From: Gyrodactylus bullatarudis
Lineage: Eukaryota; Platyhelminthes; Monogenea; Gyrodactylidea; Gyrodactylidae
Direction of reading: 5' to 3'
Assembly: GCA_012064415.1 (NCBI GenBank)
Contig: SSNU01000006.1
Location: 118,635 to 182,634 of the forward strand
Length of the DNA stretch: 64,000 nt
In this document: positions 12,101 to 27,100 of the stretch, piece after piece
Layout of the letters: each line of letters opens with the position of its first letter
Position numbering within the stretch: position 1 is the first letter of the stretch
Program-made: the position numbers and the translations under genes
The notes under the pieces: model-generated
Databases searched by the model: none
Told to the model about the DNA's origin: nothing
Seen by the model: only the letters and a program-made list of their open reading frames with translations

Positions 12101-15100
12101 CGATCTTAAAACTCATCCTGCAAAAGCCTGGAGCAAGCTCAAATACCTAGCAAATAAATCCCAGAAAAACTCTCTTCCCACTTCTACCTCAGCTGAATCA
12201 CTCAATACCTTTTTTAAATCGGTTTTCTCAACAGATTCCTCTACCACTATCTTTCCAACTCAAACAGCATCTCCTCCTACAATAACCAGCGAACTCATTA
12301 CTGATCTCCTCCTTGACTCAAACTCAAAGAAAAGGAAAGATATATTCTATAATTCTAATGAACTACTCCTTTTTCTGCCAGACTGCATCTTAAATAAAAT
12401 TGCTACTTTCTTATCCGCTGCTCTTTCAAACAACTTTACCCCCCCCCCCAACGAATGAATGAGAACAAAAATCACTCCCATCCCTAAGAAATTCAAACCT
12501 GAGGTAGAGTCTGACTTCAAACCCCTCTCTAATCTATGCATATTCCTAGGTCTAGTTGATGGCATATGCAATCATCTCATCCGCCCACTTATTGACATAA
12601 AAAACCAGAAGTCAGTTACGAAACAAATAAAAAAATTTTAATTTTTTCAACTTTAGATGATTTTGCAAATTTGAATTTATCAAGAAGGAAAATTACGAAG
12701 ATTAGTATTTTTTGCGGATCAAGTTATATTCGTTTATTCTATCATCTGGGTCTAATTTATGGAATAGGCATCCTCCATTACATTAGAATTAAGATGTTCT
12801 GTCAAAAATATATTTAACCCTTTCGGTGCCGATGGACATATATGTCAATTTTCCAATATTTTTGTACCTTCATAACTCTACCAGTTTGATAGGTTTCTGG
12901 ATCAATTAAAGTTTAAATTGAAGCCCACAATGTGAACTTTCATTAGTAATAATTTTGGCCAAATAACTTGATATCTATATAGCTAAATTTTGGTTTTTAT
13001 AAAAATTGTGAAATAGTCTCGGCACCGAAAGGGTTAAAATTATCTATGCAAACCAACTAAAATGTCTTAATGAAGAAGGAATTTTTCTTTTTCATTATTC
13101 ATACAATTCCTATTTTTATGACTGTGATGGAAATCTTTTTAGAGTAAAACATCGTAATGATCTTGAAATACTTAAATATTTGTTGTAATTTTCTTCTTTT
13201 AATGAATAATTCAAATCAATCAAAGAAATGGAGTATACAAATCTTACTTTTGATGTCACTAAAAACAAAGGCACCTAAAAATGACATTGTGAGCACAGCT
13301 AGAGGAAGAGCAAAATCGGTCATCATTTCTCTCTTGGCTGCAGTAAGGAATGGACTGAAATTTAAAAAAAATTTGATACTTCATTCTTGTAAAAACAATA
13401 ATTTAAAAAATAAAAGTTTTATAGACTTCATAGACTCAGCGTATATCTAATCTATAAGCGATTAAGAAACAGTTCACGTTTTGTCTTTATTGATACCCTA
13501 GCTGAGAATCAAACCAGAGTTGTAAGGATAGAAACACTCAGACAACTAAACCAGGTACTTTTATCTTTCATATATATTTATAGAATCGAAGTTCTTTCAA
13601 TCTATGATAGCAACCTTAGAGTCTTTGACTGCTGAGGTGCTTGCAGTATCGTATCCAAATAAATCAGACCATCTGGACTAGGGAGAGAAGACATAATCAT
13701 ATAAGAAATATTTATCATCGTCTATGAAAACTAAGAGAAGATCTCTGCCTGACTGCTGGGTCTTTGGACTATTAATATTTTATAAAAGAAATCAAATTCA
13801 GCAATCACATACTAAGCATTCGCTGCATGTTTTGCATGGGATTGCGGAAATGCTTAGTACATATATTTAGTTTTCCTTAGTTTTTAAACTAGAGATAATT
13901 TTCTAAGTTTTGGACTTTCAATGCTTATTATCTTGGTTCGATTCACGTGAACTGAAGAGTCTTATGAAACACGTCTATGCCTGCCATAAATTTTTTGATT
14001 ATTTCTTTACTAGCTTATAAATTAGATAAACGTGAGTCTTATCTATGAGGACTTCTTCGAATCAAATTAAAAATAAATGACTTGTGTCTTTGAAGAGTAT
14101 TACCAATTGAATTACTTCATCTGAGGGTGTACCAATGAGAGAATAATGTTTTCTATTGGCATTGTCTAAATTTGAAATTTTAAATTGAATTTTTTAAACT
14201 ATCTATGATAATTAAGCTGTTATCAACTTTAATATTAACTTTGAATATATTCACGTTTTAGTAAAATTGAGCAAATAAACTCCCATCCAAACAGTACCAA
14301 GCATCAAGAGCAAGTAAAGAATGGCTACATCTTTCTGGCACGCTGGAACTGAGTCTTGATCATGATTTTTACTGGTATAATTGTCAAACATTGAAACATT
14401 AGTTGTGTTGAGGGTTGCCGCTGTTACAGCCCTCAAGACTCGGTGAATATTCAGATATTCAACTGGTGTTGTTTGAAGAGAATTATTTGAACTGGCCAAT
14501 ACATCCGGACAGTTATAGTTATTCTTGAATTCTAAAATGAAATCAAAATTACATATGACGACGTCAATTTATTTGTTTTTGATTAGCCCTTTCGTGAGGT
14601 TCGCCCTATGTAAAACGATTATCATCAATTATTACCCAGGTCCAAACAACATCAAATAATCTGTATATTATATTTTGTGCTAAAATAATCTCAAAAATAC
14701 CAAAATGTGTCAAAGAGATATCTAAAATTTGATAAAATAACCAAGATTAGTAAAATTTGGTTTTTCGTTAGTGGATGGGAAATTCAATAGAAAATTGACT
14801 TTGAAAAGTAAATTTATACATGATTACCTCAAAATAGCCTTGTAATAGACTATTTTGATAAGTCTGTAAAAAAATTTATCTATAAATTCAACCCAGAAAC
14901 TAATTTAGAGTTGATAATCAATGAAAAACAGTTGATGATAAAACTATAATTAGTGTGAAATAGAAACATCAATCGAGTGTAAGTGGAGAAGACATAAATC
15001 AGTTCTGAATTTATCTATATTCTCATTGGCTCAAAATTTGTATAACTAGCATGGACCAATCAAATCAAAGATAATTTAATCTATATGTTACAGTGAATCA

Positions 15101-18100
15101 GTATCCTCCAGTAATTTCACGGAAATACTAAACTCGATTCACGAATTCACTAGTTATTTCGAGAAATTCCTAATAAGCACTAGTAATTCCGTAGAATTTT
15201 GAATTAATTTTATTTTTTGATCATGAATTTTTGAGATAGGTTATCACTACTAAGATCATAATTATCAAAATTTAATGGAGGAAGATAGTTTTCTTCTATA
15301 GGATTCATCTGACTTAAAAAAAATAGACCAATCATGCCAGCTTCTGTACCAATTTTATAGAAGCCATTATCATTTTAGAATCACATCATTGAAATAACGA
15401 GGATCAAGCTTTGACCGATCGACATCTAGTACTCTAACTGATACATTTTGTCCTTCCTCGAAAACTTTTTTAGTTCTTTTTAACATTCGATTACGGTTCT
15501 TGAAATGTCCATCGGATATCTGAGAATCAATTATATCCGAACAAGACGCATTATTTAAAGTTGTTATTTCCTGATCAATGATCACTGATCATTAACTAAA
15601 AGTGTTAATGAATTTCATGAATTAGTTCAATTCATTTAATTAATCTCACTTTCAATCGGCTGAAGATGAGGGGTCGAAGGCATATCTGAAGGAATAAAAA
15701 CAGATACACTAATTTAAATGAGTTTGATATAAAGGTTTATCAGAAAAACATTTCTCTGTTTTTTTAATTCTTCAAATAATGAATTTAAAAATTTTCAATT
15801 TTTCATCTGTCTTTAAAATAATCGCGGAATTACTAGTGCTTATTAGGGATTCCTCAGAATTACTAGTGAATTCGAGTTTACGGAATAACTAGCCTTCTAG
15901 TAATCCCGTGGAATAACGGTTATTCCGTGGAGGACACGGATTCACTGTAACATATATAACCTATATAATCTGAATCATTATTGTATGTAATTAAATATGT
16001 TACAAAGGTACTTGAATATTAACGATGTTGATAAACTCTGATTTAAACCACTCGACAAAAGCAGAATAAAATATTTCGTAAGCGCTCAAAACTTGGATTA
16101 TGATGGCCCCAATGATCAGAGTATCAATCATAGAGTTAATTTCTGACAGCAGTTTAAATTCTATTATTATAATTTGAAAATGATACAGTATCGAATAAAA
16201 ATGATTATTTACCATGATGTAAATCCTTGTAAGCATCAACAAGAAACGCCAGTCCAGAAAATAATGCAAAGATTTCTTCTGTTGACCTTGTCGACCATCT
16301 CATAAATCGACTTAGATCTAGAGCAGCATAGATGAACAGTAGTGTGCTGTTAATCAATCCAACACACCCGAAGAAAGCAAAGAAGTCAATATCATATCTT
16401 TTGGAAATTGTGTAAAGACCTGAAAAAAGAAAAAACAAATTTGTTAAATTCAAGATAATCAATATTTTGTCTTGTAGTCATTTTTCGAAATTAGAGGAGA
16501 AATATTCGAAGTTATCAGAGAGCTGTAAGAAATTGATATAGTGAAAATATGATATATGAAAATAATGAACAGTTTTACATAAGAAGCCTTGTTCAAGATA
16601 AGTATTTGAGTCATTCGAATGAGTTAATTAAATGAGCCAATGGGTTGAGGAAGAATTTCTTCCGAAGAAATATTCCATTAAAATATTCAACGTGACCAAA
16701 AAAAGGCCGTTTTTTGAATTTCCACTTTTTCAGCTTTCGAACCAATTTTTTTATAGATTTTGAAAATTCGAAGCTGTTAATGCTGATATTTGCCATCATC
16801 ATAGAAAAATTCGAATCTGGCCACAAAGATTGAATAAAACTGTTCAAAAAAATTCAACCTAATAGTTTGAGACAATTTTCCTTTGTGATAATTAAAAAAT
16901 TCAAATGATTCGATTTCCCCTAAAAATGACGAATTTCTGTGTAATTCTTTATTTAGGGTTGATCCCAAATACCAGCATTAACTGCTTCAAATATTCGAAA
17001 TCGATAAAAATGTTGGGTGACCTCTGATTTAACCTGAGCAATAGTGAGATTCATGAAGAAAGGCGATGCCAGGTTTGTTAAAGAATAGCGCTTTATTTCT
17101 TGGCATACTCATCAGCTTTTACATTTATATACAAAAAATCTTTACACTGGGACAACATCTGTAAGAGTACATTTGAGAGCATGTCAAGAAAAAGCCTCCC
17201 TCCTAAACTTTGAAATTCTTTACAAGCAACCAGGCAAAAACTTAACAGCTCTCAAGACAGCAGAAGCTTTGTTCATTGAAAAAGAAAAGCCTCTGTGTAC
17301 AAAAATCAGCCGTCAAACCGCTAACCCTCTCCAGAGCAAAAATAAAATCAATATCCAGGAACAAAGAAAAGAAAGATATCACATTAAATTTTCAACTCCA
17401 AACCAGAAACACACCGAGAAAAAGAAATATGGCCGAAGGTAACCAAAAGAAGATAAAGAAATACTTCTCCCAAAACTAACTCTACGAATGTGTAGGACCA
17501 CAGGAATCTATTCAAAAGCTCACACAACCCACATACAAATACCCACGCACAGTCTCACTCATCCCTCATCACATGCCACGTAATAAAGCGCTATTCTTTA
17601 ACAAACTTGGCATCGCCTTTCTTTATGAATCCTATTTTAAATAATTATTTTCTAACAAAAAAAAGGAATTCTGATTTATTAAACTTAGGACGTAAGATTA
17701 AATATTTACTGTTTGGGGTGATTTCCTAATCAATGAAAATTTAAAGCTTATTCTCCCCCAATCCAATGACTTATTCAGCAGATAGCTAAACATTGAAGAC
17801 TATAATTAATTTAGAAAATCAATCCAATCAATTCTTAAATTAGAGAGGTATCTGCAGAATTAGTACATACACTTAGTTAATATGAAGATGGGAATTTATG
17901 ATTTTTACAAAATTCTCATTTTTTGATCAAGATTTTTTGGCCGATATGAAGAAATTTTGAGAAAAATCAATTTTTATGAAAATTATATTTAAATCTCGAC
18001 ATAAACGCCAAAATCCCTTTTTTGAACTTTGAGTTGAAAAATTTTGCAGATTGATGAGTGAGAGAGTGATCAAAAGTTGATTTTTAGGATCATAGCTAGA

Positions 18101-21100
18101 CAAGAAGATCGGTTATAATCATAAAATTTTGATGAATTCGGCATTTTCCAAGGAATCATCTAAATTTCATAGATTTTTGAGAATCTATAAATCAAAAATC
18201 AAACGTTGAGGTGATTCTCAAAATCTGACAAAGCATATTTGATATCTTCGTCTAATCGTGATCCTGAAATCAACTTTTGATCACTGACTCACTTTTCAAT
18301 CAACAAAAATTTTCAACTCAAAGTTCAAAAAAATGGGAATTAGGCGCTCACTCGTGTCATAATTTTCTTAACAATTGATCTTTTCATTAAAAGTGGAAAA
18401 ATTTTTATTTTGACTTTGTGTATTTCATGGTTAAAACATCAATATTGTTCAGGGATGTACCTTAATACATGTATATATATATATATCGTAAAAATTACTT
18501 TTCGTGTATAATGCTAACGGAGCTGTTGTTAGTAGAATAATCAGCGGCTGTCCACCAAAAAAGCCAAAAAAGAGTCCACCGAATATTTGTGAAATAATTA
18601 TCCTTCGGACATCAATGTGTCCTTTTGTGTTGAGTGAGTTTAGAACCCCAAAAGCAATTGATGGCAGAAGACAGGCGAAGAACAGGAATATTGTAGCAGA
18701 TACGACTTTTCGAATCGTTTTATTACCTTTTATTCCTGAGAATGAATAACAATGATAAATTAGAGCTTAAAACTTATTACTGCTGGTGAATTTATGAAAT
18801 TTACCAAAAATTTGAATCTTTTCACCCAGGTCTAAAAGATTTTTTGTAAACCAAATTAAAAGGCTTACTTTTACCAATTTAAGAAAATAAATTCAGATTT
18901 GAGTTTGAAAAAGGATAGAGTGTGCCTTTTGATTTGGTTCACGAAAATACTTTGAGAAAAATATTTCAGATCTATAGAAGGAAAAAATCAAATCTTCGTA
19001 AAAAATGAATTCATCGAGAACAGCTTTGTTTTGCCATAATTACAAATACATTTCCAAAATAATTGTGACACTCACCATCAAGAATATCTGAAGGGTATAC
19101 AGAGAACCGTTTCTTGAAATCGCTGATAATGCCATTGCACATGGGAAATTTTGTTTCCTAGCCAGGGAAAAAAAGAATAATAAAATTATTTCTAGAATTT
19201 ATTTGAACTTGAAATCATTATCATCGCACTTCTGTTTGTTAACCTACAGATGCTGGAATAATCTTTATCTTGAAGAAGTAAGGGTGACAAGAAAAATTCA
19301 ATTAAAAGTAGGCTAAATCTTAAGGACATTGCTAAGGAATTTGAACCCTAGAAAATCTTCAATTGCGATACAAAATGAAAAAGAGACAATGATCCTGTAT
19401 GCTTCTCCTGAAACTTCAAAAGAAATTTGACCTATTGAAGCAAGTTGAAAAAACCAATGTATAGAAAGAAATAGATATATTCGATTTTAATCTTTTTTTT
19501 CTCAAAAGCTTAATAAGGAAAGATCTGTGAAGGAAAGTTGGATATTTAAATTCCATTGGTTGATAACAATCTTGAATACTATTGGACAGTAAGAATAATT
19601 GGTCAGTATAATAGATATAATTACAATTTGGTTTGATGTGTAATAATTTATTAGTAATAAATTATTACTAATAAATAAAGGACTGTAGATCTCCTCAGCT
19701 TATGAACAACATTTTTAATACAACAGTATATTGAGAAATGCATTTTGATTTTTATCTTTGTGGGAAAAATAATTCAAATGAAGCATCCGTGGATAGACGA
19801 GAACGACCAACTACTACTCTTTATAATAGTGATCGTGTATGATTGAATAAAATGATAACAGACAAATCTTCTATTGCTCAGTGAGGATTGAACTAGCATT
19901 ATCTCTCTTTTAGAATCGAATTTATTTTGCAATTGTGGTAAACTTTATTTCAATGGTCATTTTGAATAAAAACGAGACTCAGAGACTATGAGATGAAAAC
20001 TAACTTTCAAGTGCATTCAGATGAAAATTTCGGAACGAACTTACATAGGAGAATGCTTGGTGCATAACTTCTTCCATTTTTATCGATTTCTTTCGTGAAT
20101 GTGCCTGCATTTGAGCAAGTTCATGAGCACGAGCCCAAAGTAAGGACTTTACTTCTGCCTCGTCAACAGCATAAAGAAGAGACTGACGGAATTCCAAATC
20201 AGATAGAATCGTTGCAAATGTCCGACCTAGTTCAATTTCTGTCTTTGTTCCTTTCTATAGTGGGAGTGGATTATGAGAGAAAATCACAAGAAATATATCT
20301 TTTTTTCATCATCAAAAAGCTTACTTCTTTCGTTGGAGTTATGACAAGGATAATAAAATATGTTCCTTCACTCGATCTACCCAAATTAACAGGATTCGCT
20401 AGTCTGGCTAGAGCAAGATATCTCCTATTGACATGTGGCATTGAACACCTAAAAATAAAAAGTTTCATCAGAATGAATTTTTAAGACATTTGATCTGATT
20501 ATTATTCGATCGAAATAGATAATAGATAAAAAATAATACTATTATTAAAATCTTTTTGTACGAATACTTATAATTTTTTTCATTGTTTAAATCTGAATTA
20601 TCTAGCGATAATGATTAAATTTATGTAGAAGCGCATATTTTTGCATATAATATTCATAAATGTATTTAATAAACACATAATATATGCGCAGTATATTACG
20701 TAACGCAGCTTATTTAATTATAATTAATAATAATTATTATTAGCTTGACCAATTAGATTCAATTATTGATAAATTATAATTTATAACTATTAATAATAAT
20801 GGCTTACATCGCACACATCCAGCTCTGATCTGTTGAAAGACCTTCATTCTCCAAAAGACTTATGCCTTTAATTGTTTTTGCTAATCTTTGATCTGTATTA
20901 AAAGTTTCAAATTAGGTCATGAATGTTAATGTTAAATAGGAGTAGATTGATCAAGACCTAAAAAAATATCTTGAATATAGTTTATTAATAGTATTAGGAA
21001 CAAATCTGGAACATGCATTTTTGAAGAAGTCTTATTTTCTAAGTAAAGCTAGTTGACATGAAGATGAGAATTACATTTTCGAAATTCGAAAAACGGCCAA

Positions 21101-24100
21101 ATTTTTTTTCGGAATTTTTTCCAATATCCACATCTTATTAGCTCATTCCGTTTTAGAATTCAAAAAATTATTATGTTCTGTGAATCCGGAGAAAAATATT
21201 GAGTTTTTTGTAAAAATAGTAAATACTCATCTTCATGTCAATTAGGTTTATATGAAGGGTTTAATATGGGGTATTTGCTAAACTAGTATGTCCAAGGGGG
21301 TGTTGATTCAGAATTAATTTGTTTTTTTTAATTGAAAAATAGTAATCAAATTTTTTAGTTTTTAAATGCCAATCACTCTCGAAACGTTTGAGATAGTATG
21401 ATGTATTAGATGGTTGGAAAGGGAAAAAAATCTGATTACAATAGTATGATTTTTTTAAGCTCCAGAAATATGGGTATGCTTACTTATAAGTACAAAGATT
21501 ATATTGTTTCTTAAATAAAACAGGACAGAGAGAAAAGGGTGATTTTTGACATAAAGTGACAATTCGTACTGTATGTCTTTTTATGTAAGTTCAGTAATGA
21601 CAGTAATTTCAGATTTAGTATGTTTTTGCTCAAAGTTTGTATATATTACTAGATTTTATTCATAAATAATCTGTTTTGCCTTCAAACTTAGTATGTTTCA
21701 TTTTTCTGCTGTAATCTTTAGGGCCTCAAGAAATATGACCCAAAAATTCGTTTATATGCGCATAAAATATGCTTTATCGTTTTTCTTTATAAAAACTGAT
21801 ACCATATTTGTGGAGTGTAAAATCACACCTCCGTTCATTTGTGTACATTTGTGTAAATTCACAGTTTTTCGATAAATAAATAAAAATTCATTGTACTTTG
21901 AAGTAGGTCTATTAGGGTCCTGGTATAAAATTTTGTCTGAAAATTTCAAAAAATTGAGATTTTCAGATCAATCGATAGAGAATTAAATTCTGATCAGAAT
22001 GGTATAGTATATTGGGGAGGGGGATTGATTTTTATAAGCTAAAAATCAGATTAAAGTCGGCCCAAATAAATTTTGTACATTTTTCATCAATGTCAAATGA
22101 AAGAGGATAATTACAGGTGACTAATACATTTTTCAATTTAATTACATCTTTTCTTAACTTGTATCATAATACAAAAAAATCGATATGAGTTCTCTTCACC
22201 ATGTTTTGTGTATGAGAATATTCACTGAAAATTCCACGCACCCCCCAAGAATAAAAATAAACCTTGAAATGCAAAAACTATACCTTTTGCAGGTCATTTT
22301 GAGAGAAAGTGTTAGATAATTTTTTTCATTTTACAAGTCGTTAAAAGGGGGGTTTATTTATATGTCTCAACCTAAAATTTTAAGGTCAAACTCACTCTGA
22401 TTGGTTAAAGCTTTCAAACTTTCTAAGGACATTTTGTCTACTACGCTAGGGAAAGATGGCTAGGCATGATTAAAATATGAGAAAAAATGTTTTGGATTTG
22501 TATAGGAACGGCGTGAACTGGAGGGAACATGCTAAGATGTCTGATGTTCCTTATTCCACAGCTTACCGTTGGGTTCGAAATGACAATGATTTACCTCTAC
22601 CAAGAGGAGGTGTAAATAATTTAAAGAAGACTCAAGTTAAGGTTCAGAGTCTTATTGAATTTATCGAAGAAAATCCAGCAGCAACACTTAAAGAGTGCTG
22701 TCTTCACCACGAACGAAATTTTAATTAGTCACTATCAATTTCAAGTGTAGGAAATTGGCTAAATGGAGAATTCTTCACACAAAAAAGATGCAAAATATCC
22801 CTATGAATATTAACACTCAAGAGAATAAACAGAAAAGATTCGAATATTTGGAAATATTATTCGAATACAGAGCTGAAGGGAGAATAATCCTTTATCAAGA
22901 CGAAACAAACTTTAATTTATACTGATCAAGATCTCAGGGAAGATCAAGAATTGGGGAGAAATGTAACCTAACACAAACTCCAAAGGTAATTGGTCAATTC
23001 AATATAATAAAATACACATATAAAAGGGAAATATACCCTATTAAATATGCTCTTTTAATACAAGACGCCAAGCAAAATATATAAAACATATATGTACTAA
23101 CAACTTTTTAGCCCTTATTCCCACAGCAGTTTTAAATATCACAGAGTGTTTAGATGGAAAAGTATACCTCGAATTAAAAATATGCTTTATATGCATTTTT
23201 TAGGCCCTACTAATCTAATTTTAGTAGCATTTTCCCTTTGTTTTAAGGAAAGCGAGGAATAAGTCCAGTAGTTGGAAAAAAGAGTTTGGAAATATAATCT
23301 AATCCAGATTTTTCATAGGTATTTTTGCTATGTAATCATGAGCTTCTTCATTAATTTTTTTGATTAGGTTAATTTGCAGAAGAAAAATAGTAATAGTTTT
23401 GCAAATCCCCATTTTAATATTTTGTTTGAGGAAGAAAACGACGAAATCTTTTATTTTCAAAAAAACGGAGTTTCCCAGAAAAAACTGAAGGCAATACAGA
23501 ATATTGGAATAAAAATATCCATTCTGTCTTAAACCCTACATTTTCCAAAATTCTTTCATCACACAAATTAATTACGCTGATTCCGATCTGAATTCTTTTT
23601 TGAAAGCCGACTTATCATCTAGAAGATAATGGAGGTTAAAATTGGCATGAATTAACAATTCTGATCTTGATTGTAATTGAAATCTACTTTTTTTGTGAAT
23701 GTCAAAAAATTAGAAAACCCTATCTCTTTTTAAGTTCACGGAGTATGCTTGAAACAGGATCTTCAAATCTCCGCTTGCCACCCAGATTCCTATTATCCAA
23801 TGAAATAACAGAAAAAGTTGCAATGTTATTGTACATTATTTGAAGATTAAGTGTGAAAAGTCCCGGGAAAATAAAACCTTTTTTTTAATAATTTTGAACC
23901 AAGTAGTAGCTGTTCGGCATAGATTGACTAGAAGACAACATAGTCAGGGAGCAAGCGAACAACGTTATACTTTTAGTCGCTCTAGGTTGAGTGACATTTA
24001 CGGAATAAACAGGGAAATTTGATTTATTTCTTGATTCAAAATTGGCACGGTCAGCATATACACTTACAATTATGCTGATTATTTTTAACTTGTAAGAAAA

Positions 24101-27100
24101 GAGCCTTTTTTGCCTCTTCAATAAGCTGATCGCTTGATAGAGAAGACTGCTTTTCATGACCGATTCCTCCAACAAAAACACTTGAACCAGTCAATGTGTT
24201 CTGATGATGATGGTGGTGTGGCAACTGTGGGAAATTAACATTTGTTATAGAATTCGTTGTGTTCTCATTCATTGTTAAATTTTGTGCAGTGAAATTTTGT
24301 ATCGGTGAGGTCGGGGAATTCGGACTAGTGCTGGGTGTCAGTTTGAGATGACTAGATATTCGGGTCCAATAGTTTGCTTCAATATTCTCTTGACTTATGA
24401 AATGACTAGAATTTGCATTACGATTAAAAAATACTGCATCAAGCATTTTATCAATGATTACATCAAGATTTGTACCATCAATATCGAGTAGCAGGGTAGC
24501 TTCCTTGATGAACATTTCAATGTCTAAGCTTGCTCTAACTTCTGCTGAGAAGTCTTTCAATGGGAGTCTCTGTAAATAAGAATTAGTTAATAAAAACTAA
24601 GTGAGAATCTTTTTACAAAAATATCAATTTTATCAATAACCCTGTCGGTGAAGGGACTATTTCAAAATTTCATAAGCAACCCCATTTTTTCCAAAAGTGA
24701 CCCCAAAGAAAATATTTTTCCATGAATGAAACACTTCTTCAGCTTTTGTTCTTTTTTGGCTTGTGCAAGGACTTCCACGTTTCTCATTAATTTTGTAATC
24801 TTAGGGAATTGATTTAACTTGTGAAAAACCTAGATTCGCGTCAAAGGTTCTATATAACGAGAAATTTCATTTTCAATCTGAAGTTAAGCCTTTTAGAAGA
24901 TTTATCTGAAAATAAATTCGTATAAAAAAATTTGATATTTAATGAGTGCTTTTATCTTATTTCATATACTTGCATTAAATGGTTTAGCAAAATTGGAAGT
25001 TGAAAGCTGATAGAGGCATTCAGGAAATGCAAAATAGGCCTAATTTGCAACACTTTCGACAACATTTTTGTTCATTGTCCATAACAGCTGGAAAAATATT
25101 TTCTTTGAGGTCATTTTTGGAATTAACCCATTTATTTTTGGAAAACTTTTGATGATTACTCTGGTAATAATTTTTTGTAATGAGCTGACAATAAAATATT
25201 ATTATTTTAATGCACTTTTTGGGCATCAGTTTAAACATTAATTGATCCAGAAATCTGACAAACTAATGGAGTAACATATACCGATCGGCACCGAAGGAAA
25301 TCAAATATAATGAAGATTAATTTCACTCATCATTGGTACTTTTTTTCAAATCAAAGTAGGAACCATGATCTGGATTCCAAAAAGTCATTTTCATGTTCGA
25401 CTACTTCATGAAAAATTGAGATTTTTGTAGATTCCTAACTTCACTTCAACCAACTTTATTTCCCTCATAAAATAGCCAATAATAAATACAAAAAATGCTC
25501 TTGAATTTCGCTATAAGGATTTTTATATTTATATAGAGAATAGAATATCGGTATTTTTTCAAAGCAAATAGTAAATTGCAAGAGTAAATCTGAAAGCATA
25601 GTAGCAGACGATTGAATACGAATTGGCAAACTGACAAATTCAGTATGTTGTGGTGGCGAGAATGATCGAATGCAAAACTTGAATAATTCAAAGGAATCAA
25701 GGCAAAAACTAGATTTATCTCACTGAATTAGATTTCCATTAATCGAGATGGATTCGATAAAAAAAGATTCTTTTCAACTATACATTTCATCTGGACAGAA
25801 TTAATTAACTATCATATCAATAAAATGAATCTCCTTTCCCCTCAAATTCTTAATTTCCAAATTCTAAAATTTATTTATTTGACCAAAAAACGAGCTGAAG
25901 GGGGGCAGCACAACCGAAAATATTGGAATAATCGAAGGAGATTGATGTTTTATAGTAATAATCAGGTATAGGAAATATAACTAATGGAAAGATTATAATT
26001 ATCATTGTTAGATTCTAAGCTCATATGGAAGGTTAGAGAATAACGTAAATTTGAGTGTTATATTTCGCCGGGTCTCTTCAAACTCTACCCCGGTTAACAT
26101 ATAAAACATATACAAAGTAAATTATACACTGCTCTATTTGGGACCTTTCATTGGTTCATTTTGATATTGGAACTTGTTTCAGAAAGGGGGGGACTGGTTG
26201 GGTAAAGGTTATTGTTCTAAACCTAATTGACATGAAAATGAGAATTCACTTTTTCTATAAAAAATCAATATTTTTGTTAGGAAAGAAATTCGTTTTTTTG
26301 AATTTCGAAAATGCACCAAATTTCCACTTTTCAACTTTCGAATCCAAAATTTTCATGGATTAATTCCAATAATCACCCCAAAAATTTCCAAAAATCCATA
26401 AATCTTCTTTAAGGATAAAAAATTTGTAAGAACCTAGATTCGCGTAAGGTTTTTTCCATCAAAGGTTCGATACAAGGAGGAAGTTCACTTTCAATCTTTC
26501 TGAAACTTATGTGGGTTGCATAAAGAATTTGAATCATTCAAGTTACACTATTCAATAAGAGGGGAATTTTGAAATGAGAATAATTGATTCGAGGTAAAGA
26601 GTTGAAATTTTCATCAGGGTGATTATTGGAAAAAATTTTCCTTTGGGGTGAATTTTGGAATTAGCCCAATTTTTATTGATTTCAAAGATTTGAACCAGTT
26701 AAATGCAGATATTTGAAATCAAAATCGGACAAAGAATTCGAATTGAGCTGCAGAAATTCAAAGAAATTCGTCATTATTGTGGTAAATCGAAAAATTTGTA
26801 TTTAGTGATTAACACGATGGGGAATGATTCAAAATTTAAAAGTTTTTCTTGAAAGGGGTATTTGCAAAATTGGTCACTCGGACCTTCCCATTTGCAAATA
26901 TGGTGACAGCAGGCCAAATTACAATCTGCAGTCATTGTTAAACTCATTAAATATCATAAGCTCCTTAAATATTTAGAAAACTATCTCACTAATAGACAAC
27001 AATTTGGAATATAACACGCAACGGTCAGATTACCAAAAGATCTCTGGAGTTCCTCAAGGATCAAGAATTGGACCATTACTTTGCTGAAATTAACTCCTCA

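Noticed and set aside
13157..13450. 97-codon plus-strand frame considered as a gene
   Set aside because: Lys/Asn/Leu-rich translation with no conserved motif; lies between transposon fragments.
13930..13945. GGTTCGATTC box considered as a tRNA B box
   Set aside because: No matching A box or cloverleaf could be formed upstream.
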